From NCBI GenBank assembly GCA_023387815.1, contig JAEWHK010000051.1, positions 1 to 14,109 of the forward strand: a DNA stretch of 14,109 bases, given 5' to 3'. Shown here piece by piece: positions 8,843 to 14,109 of the stretch; the stretch's first letter is position 1, and each line of letters begins with the position of its first letter. The position numbers and the translations under genes are program-made. Under the pieces are notes generated by a model. That model was not told the origin of the DNA. It saw only the letters and a list, made by a program, of their open reading frames with translations, and did no database searches. The stretch comes from Pseudomonadota bacterium (GTDB lineage Bacteria > Pseudomonadota > Gammaproteobacteria > Burkholderiales > Burkholderiaceae_B).

Positions 8843-10017
8843 ACACAACGCTCAATTCTTCGCTGAACCCGCACGAGACCAAGGCCGTCAGCAATGATAG
8901 TGCCGATGTAGAAAAGACCAGCCGGCCGCTGCGAATCGTTCACTCTGAAGCAGCCGTGTCCTTTGGCGGACAAGAGCATCGTATCTTCAAGGAAATGCGC
9001 GCCATGCGCAAGCGTGGCCATCACATGGAACTGATCAGCCGGCCTGAAGCACAGCTGGTCGCGCGTATGCGTGATGAAGGGTTTGTTGTGCATACCGTGC
9101 CCATGGGCGGCATTCCCAATTTTGTCAAAGGCGTGGCTGCCATCCGTCGCATTCTTCTGCAGGGACGTTTCGACGTACTCAATACGCACAGCCGCAAGGA
9201 CACGCTGATTGCTGCGCTGGCGGGACGACTGGCCGGCACACCTCTGATCGTGCGCACCCGTCACCTTGCCATCCCCATCGGTTCCTTACTGTCCTATACC
9301 TGGCTGCCCCACAAGGTCGCCACCGTCAGCAACCATGTACGGCAAATGGTGCTCGATAAAGGCGTTTCACCCGACAAGGTTGCGACCATCTACTCTCCGG
9401 TAGAACCACCGCCACCGGTAGCCCAATCCACACTGCGTGAAGAACTGGGACTTGCCGACAGCGCCATTGTTGTCATTTGCGTGGCAGTGATGCGCGAAAA
9501 GAAAGGTCATATTTTCCTGATTGACAGTATGAAACCGCTGTTTGAGCGTTACCCGGATCTGCATCTGGTGCTGGTGGGCGCAGGGTCACCGACCTTTGAA
9601 AAAGTGCAGCAGCACATAGCCACCACGCATCTGGAAGACCGTGTCCACATGATGGGCTATCGCAAGGATGTGCCGAACCTGCTTGCCGGCAGCGATATCT
9701 TTGCGCTTGCTACCGAGCAGGAAGCCTCGGGCACCGTATATGTGGAAGCACAGATGAGCGGACTGCCGGTGGTGGGCACCGACGTTGGCGGTGTGTCCGA
9801 AATGCTCAGGAATGGCGAAACCGGTACACTGGTACCACTGCATGATGCGACGGCGCTGACACAGGCGCTGGACGATCTGATCCGCGATCCTGCGAAACGC
9901 AGACAAATGAGCGAGGCTGCTCACAAATGGCTTTTTGACGAGGCGGTATTCTCGCCCGAAATGCTGGCAATCAATACTGAAGCCGTTTATTGCAAATGGC
10001 TGGATGAAAACTCATGA
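8839..10017 (+). CDS. GT4-family glycosyltransferase, probably LPS core
   Basis: This is a GT-B fold glycosyltransferase of family 4, expected to transfer a sugar from a nucleotide-sugar donor to a growing glycan on the cytoplasmic side of the inner membrane. The 392-aa product has a polar, probably disordered tail of about 30 residues, then the acceptor-side fold from LRIVHSEAAVSFGGQEH (31-47), which contains the family's glycine-rich loop. The C-terminal fold starts near 210 and carries the EX7E motif with E295 and E303 (EASGTVYVE), then SGLPVVGTDVGGVSE (307-321). There is no signal peptide or membrane segment. The start is GTG within GTGA, overlapping the dnaE stop, and the stop overlaps the deacetylase start (ATGA); both suggest translational coupling. 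Neighbouring deacetylase, GT9 and msbA genes point to LPS core assembly; donor and acceptor cannot be read from sequence. Family certain, role inferred. Confidence 0.9.
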   Translation: MNTTLNSSLNPHETKAVSNDSADVEKTSRPLRIVHSEAAVSFGGQEHRIFKEMRAMRKRGHHMELISRPEAQLVARMRDEGFVVHTVPMGGIPNFVKGVAAIRRILLQGRFDVLNTHSRKDTLIAALAGRLAGTPLIVRTRHLAIPIGSLLSYTWLPHKVATVSNHVRQMVLDKGVSPDKVATIYSPVEPPPPVAQSTLREELGLADSAIVVICVAVMREKKGHIFLIDSMKPLFERYPDLHLVLVGAGSPTFEKVQQHIATTHLEDRVHMMGYRKDVPNLLAGSDIFALATEQEASGTVYVEAQMSGLPVVGTDVGGVSEMLRNGETGTLVPLHDATALTQALDDLIRDPAKRRQMSEAAHKWLFDEAVFSPEMLAINTEAVYCKWLDENS

Positions 10018-10898
10018 CCGACAACGCAAAGAATGTACCGGTGCTCATGTATCATCACGTGCATCCGTTGAAAAGCCCGCTCAATGTGCAGCCCGACGTT
10101 TTTGAGCGTCAATTGCAGGCATTGAAGCAGGGTGGTTATCGTACGCTGACCATTGAACAGTTTGCCGACTACATGAATGGCAAGCCGGTGCCCGATAAAT
10201 CCATACTCATCACCTTTGATGATGGCTATCTGAACAACTACACCTATGCCTATCCGCTACTGCAAAAGTACGGAATGACAGGTGTGCTGTTCGTTGTCAC
10301 CGGCTGGGTAGGAGAGGGCGAACCACGGCTTACCATGGCTGATGGCCCTGCGGATGCACTGCCCGCCAGTTACGTGCACGAAGAATCCAAGCATCTGGTC
10401 GCCTCGGGCGAAACTGACAAGGTCATTCTGCGATGGTCGGAACTGCAGCAAATGGATGCCAGTGGCGTCATGCAGATTCACAGCCACACCCACACGCATA
10501 CGCGCTGGGATAAAGTGTCGCCGGACCGGGAACAGAAGATTGAAAAAATCAGCGAAGAACTGGCGCAGTGTCGACGGCTGCTGGCCGAAAGGCTGGGCAA
10601 GCAGGACGACTTCCTGTGCTGGCCCCAGGGATTTTTCGACGAGGATTATAAACAGGCTGCAAGAGTTGCGGGCTATCGTTATTTCTTCACCACCGATGCG
10701 TATGGCTTTAACAAGCCCATGGGCGACAAGGAAAACATTTACCGCATCGCCGTTTCCAACCGCAGTGGCAAATGGCTGCTGAACCGGCTGTTCTACGCGC
10801 GGGACACCGTCGCTGGCCGTCTCTATGGCAAATTTAAAAAATGGAAAAAACAGCGTCGCGAGGCCCGTAAAAAAGCGCTGGAGAACCAGAAGTCATAA
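10014..10898 (+). CDS. CE4 polysaccharide deacetylase, cytoplasmic, with a basic tail
   Basis: This is a NodB-type (CE4) metal-dependent deacetylase, a family that removes N-acetyl groups from GlcNAc-like residues. In the 294-aa product, motif 1 is TFDDGY at 67-72 (D69 catalytic base, D70 metal ligand), motif 2 is HSHTH at 156-160 (metal ligands H156 and H160), and motif 3 is WPQG at 203-206. MYHHVH (12-17) opens the domain as in many family members. An insert of about 45 residues separates motifs 1 and 2. No signal peptide or membrane helix is present, so the enzyme should stay in the cytoplasm. Residues 269-294 hold 12 Lys or Arg, which could hold it on anionic membrane or LPS precursors. 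It overlaps the GT4 stop by 4 bp (ATGA), so it probably modifies a sugar added by that enzyme. A deacetylase needed for Bordetella LPS core is a plausible counterpart. Confidence 0.92.
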   Translation: MTDNAKNVPVLMYHHVHPLKSPLNVQPDVFERQLQALKQGGYRTLTIEQFADYMNGKPVPDKSILITFDDGYLNNYTYAYPLLQKYGMTGVLFVVTGWVGEGEPRLTMADGPADALPASYVHEESKHLVASGETDKVILRWSELQQMDASGVMQIHSHTHTHTRWDKVSPDREQKIEKISEELAQCRRLLAERLGKQDDFLCWPQGFFDEDYKQAARVAGYRYFFTTDAYGFNKPMGDKENIYRIAVSNRSGKWLLNRLFYARDTVAGRLYGKFKKWKKQRREARKKALENQKS

Positions 10899-10926
10899 TC
10901 CGAATATTTGAGCATCAGCAGCCGAG

Positions 10927-10956
10927 GATATCCGGGGACGCCAAAATCCGGAGATC
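10927..10956. terminator. Weak stem-loop downstream of the deacetylase (candidate)
   Basis: GATATCCGG (10927-10935) pairs with CCGGAGATC (10948-10956) over 8 of 9 positions around a 12-base loop. The gene ends at 10898 and the site lies in the convergent gap, where a terminator is expected. No T-run follows on either strand, so it does not fit the classical intrinsic form. Confidence 0.25.
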
Positions 10957-10974
10957 TTAAATTCAACTTGCAAC

Positions 10975-11025
10975 GCTGCGCGATGCTCTGGCTGCCTTTC
11001 CTCTGCTCAGAGCCAGCCGCGCAGC
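10975..11025. terminator. Long imperfect hairpin between convergent genes (candidate)
   Basis: GCTGCGCG (10975-10982) is exactly complementary to CGCGCAGC (11018-11025). Inside it, GCT pairs with AGC and GGCT with AGCC, with small bulges, around a 17-base loop. The right arm is formed by the last codons of the minus-strand DUF218 gene. The stem is GC-rich but no T-run follows on either strand, so it may be a terminator, a transcript-end stabiliser or chance. Confidence 0.3.
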
Positions 11026-11765
11026 CAGTACACCACGACGCCCACGTATTCTTTCAGAATTGAACGGCTGCCTGCAAGCGCGCGTTCATTGGGTATAAAC
11101 AGCGAGAAATCCTTATCCTCAGGCACCGTGATTTGTGGCGGATTGGGCGCTGCCGTGACGTCCAGCCTGAACTTGCTGAACGACGCCATGGAGCGGGGCA
11201 TATGCAGTGCCGACGTCACCAGCAGAATTGAATGGATATCGTGGTCTTCCAATTCCTGCACGGTCAGCTCGGCATTTTCATGTGTTGTCCGGCTTTCGTT
11301 TTCCAGAATGATATCTTCTGCTGGAATACCCAGTGTCTTGAGTCGCGCAGCCATGCCACGTGCTTCGCTGACATCCCCGGACAGGGCACCACCGGAAACC
11401 AGAATGCGCGGCGCTTTGTGCTGCTTGTAGAGCTCTGCAGCCGTGTCAACGCGTGCCACCGTCGTGGCTGGCTCCAGTGGTTCGAACCAGTTGATGCGAT
11501 TGTTGGCGGTTGCACCACCGAGCACCACAATGGCCTGCGCCTCAGGATACTCGTTGGCCGGCCGGTACGGATAACTGTTTTCCAGGACACCGCCCAGCAG
11601 AATCGAGGTAATGGGCAGGGACCAGATTAGTACCCAAAGAACGCCGGCCAGAATCAGTGTCAGTCCCGTGCGTCTGAATCGGATCACGCAAAGAATGAAC
11701 CCGACCACCATCAGGAAGATGCACAGATTGAGAGGGACAACAAGATTGATCAATGAACTGAACAT
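11007..11765 (-). CDS. DUF218/YdcF-family inner-membrane protein (ElyC/SanA-like)
   Basis: The 252-aa product has two N-terminal membrane helices (about 5-29 and 33-57) followed by a DUF218 domain. Family signatures are AIVVLGG (78-84), ILVSGG (121-126), ESRTTHENA (157-165) and LLVTSALHMPRS (181-192); the tail KEYVGVVVYWLRGWL (238-252) resembles the end of ElyC. E. coli relatives ElyC (about 259 aa, same layout) and SanA affect envelope integrity; ElyC is tied to undecaprenyl-phosphate and peptidoglycan synthesis, but no reaction is firmly known for the family. The globular part probably faces the periplasm, by analogy. The ATG at 11765 lies 3 bases after the GT9 stop, so the two genes should be co-transcribed; the ribosome site is poor (GAG only), which fits coupling. 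The setting suggests a role in LPS core or lipid-carrier handling. I give no symbol because orthology to elyC is unproven. Confidence 0.88.
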   Translation of the reverse strand: MFSSLINLVVPLNLCIFLMVVGFILCVIRFRRTGLTLILAGVLWVLIWSLPITSILLGGVLENSYPYRPANEYPEAQAIVVLGGATANNRINWFEPLEPATTVARVDTAAELYKQHKAPRILVSGGALSGDVSEARGMAARLKTLGIPAEDIILENESRTTHENAELTVQELEDHDIHSILLVTSALHMPRSMASFSKFRLDVTAAPNPPQITVPEDKDFSLFIPNERALAGSRSILKEYVGVVVYWLRGWL

Positions 11766-11768
11766 GGT

Positions 11769-12728
11769 TTACTCGTTCCGCAACAATTGATTGACGGCGC
11801 CCAGCACGTCTTCGACAGAAGGCCACTGGCCATATGAACCCAGGATATGCGCATGCGGTGTCCAGGGATGGGTGCGGGCGGCATCGGTGACACCCATCAA
11901 TGTCAGCTGGGGCGTATCGGTAAGCGAAGCCAGGTGGGCCACGCCGGAATCGTTGCAGATCACCAGACTGCTTTGACGGACCAGCGCGACAAATCCGGAC
12001 AGGGACAACGGTGCAATCACGGTAGCGGTGGGGGCGTTAGCCTTTGCCTGTTCAAGCTCGGCTTCTGGTGGACACATTGCCACCGTATATTGCTGTGCCT
12101 GCAACTGCCGCGTGAGCGCGTCAAAATGCGGCCACACCTTATTTTTGCCCTTGTGCTGACCGGTAGCGGTAGGTGCAATCAGTATTGGCCTTTCTCCTGC
12201 ACACGCCTGCACTAATGCGTCACCGGCGGCCGCCATATTGTCTGAATCCGACGAGAGATGAAGACTTTGCGCCGGTTGCGCCGGCAGCGTATAGCCCCAT
12301 TTGGCAAATGCCTGACGTGTCAGCCAGTACCATGACTGCACCGCGTGCATGGGTTCACCAGGTTTGGAAAAAGGCCATTTAAGCAACAGGGAGCGGCCAT
12401 CGTCGCGATAGCCGGCGCAGGCCAGTCCGGCAAGCCGGAAGGCCAGTGCACTGGTGAGCGAATCGGGCAGCAGCAAGCCTGCACTGCGTCCTTGCACCGG
12501 ATGGCGGCGGATATGTTCCCTGACTTGCCGACGGTCCTGCTGCCATTCACCGCTTACAGGCAGAAACTGCAGCGTTGGCATATCCGTCAGCAGAGACCGG
12601 GCCCAAGGCTTGCCGCAGGCGACAATGCTCAGACCGGTAGACACGGCCGCCTGCAGGGCAGGGGTAGACATGCAAACGTCACCAATCCAGTTTGGCAGCC
12701 GTATGTAAACACGCTCAAGGTTTTTCAT
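11769..12728 (-). CDS. GT9-family glycosyltransferase (heptosyltransferase-like), probably LPS core
   Basis: This is a GT-B fold enzyme of family 9, which includes the ADP-heptose:LPS heptosyltransferases WaaC, WaaF and WaaQ; it should act on the cytoplasmic face of the inner membrane. From the ATG at 12728 it has 319 aa and begins MKNLERVYIRLPNWIGDVCMS, where the NWIGD segment (Asp17) matches the conserved N-terminal loop of heptosyltransferases. A GKNKVWPHF segment near 194-202 and NDSGVAHLA at 259-267 match the donor-site region. A longer form starts at TTG 12767 and adds 13 residues (MARSRQIHAKILC). That start has a purine-rich AGGGGG six bases upstream, whereas ATG 12728 has no clear ribosome site; I prefer ATG because family members start just before this strand. 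Heptose as donor is not proven by sequence. It precedes the DUF218 gene by 3 bp and diverges from msbA. Confidence 0.88.
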   Translation of the reverse strand: MKNLERVYIRLPNWIGDVCMSTPALQAAVSTGLSIVACGKPWARSLLTDMPTLQFLPVSGEWQQDRRQVREHIRRHPVQGRSAGLLLPDSLTSALAFRLAGLACAGYRDDGRSLLLKWPFSKPGEPMHAVQSWYWLTRQAFAKWGYTLPAQPAQSLHLSSDSDNMAAAGDALVQACAGERPILIAPTATGQHKGKNKVWPHFDALTRQLQAQQYTVAMCPPEAELEQAKANAPTATVIAPLSLSGFVALVRQSSLVICNDSGVAHLASLTDTPQLTLMGVTDAARTHPWTPHAHILGSYGQWPSVEDVLGAVNQLLRNE

Positions 12729-12735
12729 GCACAGG

Positions 12736-12741
12736 ATTTTA
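12736..12741 (-). promoter_or_regulatory. Possible -10 (TAAAAT) for the GT9 gene
   Basis: TAAAAT on the minus strand at 12741-12736 matches TATAAT at five of six positions. A start 6-7 bases on would lie at 12729-12730, beside the ATG at 12728, giving an almost leaderless message that would exclude the upstream TTG start. No good -35 is seen 16-18 bases upstream, so this is weak. Confidence 0.2.
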
Positions 12742-12788
12742 GCGTGGATTTGACGGGATCGCGCCAAACTTATCCCCCTTTTCCTGCC

Positions 12789-12820
12789 AAACCGTTACGC
12801 AAAGCGGGGCTAAACCGTTA
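12789..12820 (+). repeat. 9-bp direct repeat AAACCGTTA in the msbA upstream region
   Basis: AAACCGTTA occurs at 12789-12797 and again at 12812-12820, 23 bp apart start to start, roughly two helical turns. The second copy runs into the candidate msbA -10 box at 12819-12824. Paired direct repeats on one helix face over a promoter are a common layout for transcription-factor sites, but I recognise no regulator for this word. Confidence 0.5.
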
Positions 12821-12824
12821 AAAT
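12819..12824 (+). promoter_or_regulatory. Candidate -10 box (TAAAAT) of msbA
   Basis: TAAAAT matches the sigma-70 -10 consensus at five of six positions and lies 44 bases before the msbA start. It predicts transcription from about 12831 and a leader of roughly 38 bases. The best -35 position (near 12795-12801) is poor, which would fit a promoter needing an activator at the AAACCGTTA repeats. Confidence 0.4.
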
Positions 12825-12840
12825 GCCCTGGATACACAGT

Positions 12841-12876
12841 ATGCAAGTGACAGTACAAGGTAAACAGATTGGATAA
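12841..12876 (+). other. 11-codon upstream mini-ORF overlapping the msbA start (candidate leader peptide)
   Basis: ATG 12841 opens MQVTVQGKQIG and stops at TAA 12874-12876, five bases past the TTG start codon of msbA and in another frame. A weak GGA lies about 8 bases before its ATG. If it is translated, ribosomes ending here sit on the msbA start and could reinitiate or block it. An ORF this short is easily a chance event. Confidence 0.2.
12857..12861 (+). promoter_or_regulatory. Ribosome binding site deciding the TTG start of msbA
   Basis: AAGGT ends 7 bases before TTG 12869. An in-frame TGA at 12848-12850 bounds the frame upstream and the next in-frame ATG is inside the first membrane helix, so TTG is the only start that gives a full-length protein. 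Confidence 0.65.
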
Positions 12877-14109
12877 CTCGTTCAAAAGTGGCAGCCGTAA
12901 AACGGTATTTCGGCGCATATACGCAAGAGTCGGTGACTACTGGCAGGCGTTGGTGGCTGCCCTGGTGCTGGTCTCGGTAGCGGCAGTCACGCAGCCCGCG
13001 CTGGCCTACATCATGAAGCCGCTGCTGGATGACGGATTCAGCGGTGCCAAACCCTATTACATCTGGTCTATTCCGCTCACCGTGGTGGGTCTGTTTCTGC
13101 TACGCGGTGTCCTCAGCTTCCTGAGTGACTATCTGCTGGCATGGATCGCCAATAACGTGCTGCTGGGCATACGCAAGGATATGTTCGAGAAACTGCTGGG
13201 CATGCCCGATGCAGAATACCAGAAGGGTGATACCGGCAGGCTCATGAACCGCTTCACTATCGATGCCGGCAACATTACTGATTACGCCACCGAGGTCTGT
13301 ATTATTCTGGTGCGTGACGGTGCCGTGGTGATTGCGCTGCTGGCCATGCTGCTATATCTGTCATGGCAACTGACACTGATCATCTTTATCATCATGCCGA
13401 TTTCAGTGATCACGACCAGGATCTTCATCAAGCGCCTGCGGCGCATCAATATGAAAACGGTGGATATCAATGCAGAACTGACCCGGGTCATCAAGGAATC
13501 CATCGAAGGGCAGCGCGTCGTCAAGCTCTTCAATGGCTACAAATTTGAGCGCGAGCGCTTTTTCTCGGTAAATGGATCACTGCGCCGGTTTGCCATGCGT
13601 TCCGCCATTGCAAGCGCCGCCATGACGCCTATCACCCAGCTGAGCATCGCCTTTGCGGTGGGCATTGTCATCGCCACTGCACTCTACCAGGGCAGCACCG
13701 GCGCACTGACCGTCGGTTCATTTGCCGCGTTTCTGACTGCGCTTGCGCAGATTTTTGATCCGGTCAAACGCCTGACCAACGTGGCAGCGCGCATGCAGAA
13801 GATGCTGGTAGCGGCCGACAGTGTGTTTACGCTGATTGACAGTGTCCAGGAAAATGATACCGGCAAGGAAAAGCTGGACGAAAAAGACCTGGGAACCATT
13901 TCGTTTGAAAACGTCAGCTTCCGCTTTCCCGACGCCAGCAACAATACACTGACCGATATTTCATTCACGGTCAAACGGGGTGAAACCATCGCTTTTGTGG
14001 GCCGCTCAGGCAGCGGGAAAACCACATTAGTCAATATGATTCCGCGGTTTGTGGATCCGGTTTCGGGCCAGATCACCATTAATGGCCACAATATTGCCAA
14101 CTACACGCT
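12869..14109 (+). CDS. msbA: Lipid A/LPS ABC flippase MsbA (partial, C-terminus off the right edge)
   Basis: MsbA is a homodimeric ABC exporter that flips lipid A-core from the inner to the outer leaflet of the inner membrane using ATP. The visible 413 residues of about 580-590 hold the six-helix transmembrane domain (about 26-48, 63-85, 140-163, 165-188, 246-270 and 280-298) and the start of the nucleotide-binding domain. The MKPLLDDGFSGAKP segment (49-62) is very like other proteobacterial MsbA proteins. The A-loop aromatic is F353, where E. coli has a Tyr, and Walker A GRSGSGKT is at 378-385, two residues from the E. coli position, which supports the TTG start. The signature motif, Walker B and H-loop lie beyond the window. 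It diverges from the GT9-DUF218 pair; a candidate -10, direct repeats and a mini-ORF lie upstream. An unrelated lipid exporter of the same family is unlikely. Confidence 0.95.
   Translation, partial: MDNSFKSGSRKTVFRRIYARVGDYWQALVAALVLVSVAAVTQPALAYIMKPLLDDGFSGAKPYYIWSIPLTVVGLFLLRGVLSFLSDYLLAWIANNVLLGIRKDMFEKLLGMPDAEYQKGDTGRLMNRFTIDAGNITDYATEVCIILVRDGAVVIALLAMLLYLSWQLTLIIFIIMPISVITTRIFIKRLRRINMKTVDINAELTRVIKESIEGQRVVKLFNGYKFERERFFSVNGSLRRFAMRSAIASAAMTPITQLSIAFAVGIVIATALYQGSTGALTVGSFAAFLTALAQIFDPVKRLTNVAARMQKMLVAADSVFTLIDSVQENDTGKEKLDEKDLGTISFENVSFRFPDASNNTLTDISFTVKRGETIAFVGRSGSGKTTLVNMIPRFVDPVSGQITINGHNIANYT

Noticed and set aside
8839..8930. A signal peptide on the GT4 protein from its 30-residue N-terminal extension
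   Set aside because: The extension is polar (Asn, Ser, Asp, Lys) with no hydrophobic core, so it cannot be a signal peptide or membrane anchor.
10899..11006. A small gene or RNA in the convergent gap
   Set aside because: No ORF of meaningful length with a ribosome site and no promoter-like pair; only the two imperfect stems are visible.
12345..12821. A 158-codon plus-strand open frame over the GT9 gene and its upstream region
   Set aside because: Mostly antisense to the GT9 gene, no ribosome site and no domain; its end runs into the msbA promoter region.
13684..14100. A 138-codon minus-strand open frame inside msbA
   Set aside because: Antisense to the clear MsbA membrane and Walker A sequence; low-complexity product.
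1..14109. Defence system, mobile element, CRISPR array, tRNA or attachment site
   Set aside because: No repeat-spacer pattern, transposase, integrase, toxin-antitoxin pair or tRNA cloverleaf was seen; all large ORFs belong to core metabolism, replication or envelope families.

Overview
The window looks like chromosomal core DNA of a betaproteobacterium, most likely Burkholderiales/Alcaligenaceae (Bordetella, Achromobacter, Advenella or Alcaligenes relatives). This rests on my reading of the proteins and gene order and not on a search; I cannot name the genus. Base composition is moderately GC-rich and even. I see no tRNA, rRNA, CRISPR array, insertion sequence, integrase or phage gene.

Layout, left to right: (1) argA on the minus strand, cut by the left edge and starting at GTG. 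(2) A 90-bp divergent gap whose only strong promoter-like element is a palindromic ATTATAAT, able to serve as a -10 box on both strands. (3) A tightly packed plus-strand run: hrpA (DEAH-box RNA helicase), dnaE (DNA polymerase III alpha), a GT4 glycosyltransferase and a CE4 polysaccharide deacetylase. The last three genes overlap by 4 bp at each junction. (4) A 108-bp convergent gap with two imperfect stem-loops. (5) A minus-strand pair three bases apart: a GT9 (heptosyltransferase-family) glycosyltransferase followed by a membrane-anchored DUF218/YdcF/ElyC-like protein. (6) A 140-bp divergent regulatory region with a 9-bp direct repeat. (7) msbA, the lipid A/LPS flippase, starting at TTG and cut by the right edge just after Walker A.

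Functionally, the left half is housekeeping: arginine biosynthesis, RNA/ribosome quality control and replication. The right half looks like an envelope-glycan locus, probably for lipopolysaccharide core: a GT4 enzyme, a deacetylase without a signal peptide, a GT9 enzyme, a DUF218 membrane protein and the flippase that exports the finished lipid A-core. From memory, a four-gene LPS core cluster with glycosyltransferases and a deacetylase has been described in Bordetella pertussis, and this locus resembles it. I therefore do not see a wholly new system. The points worth a second look are the translational coupling of dnaE to LPS-type genes, the unassigned DUF218 gene between the sugar-transfer genes, and several unusual start or regulatory arrangements (GTG argA, TTG msbA with an overlapping mini-ORF, a possible leaderless dnaE).
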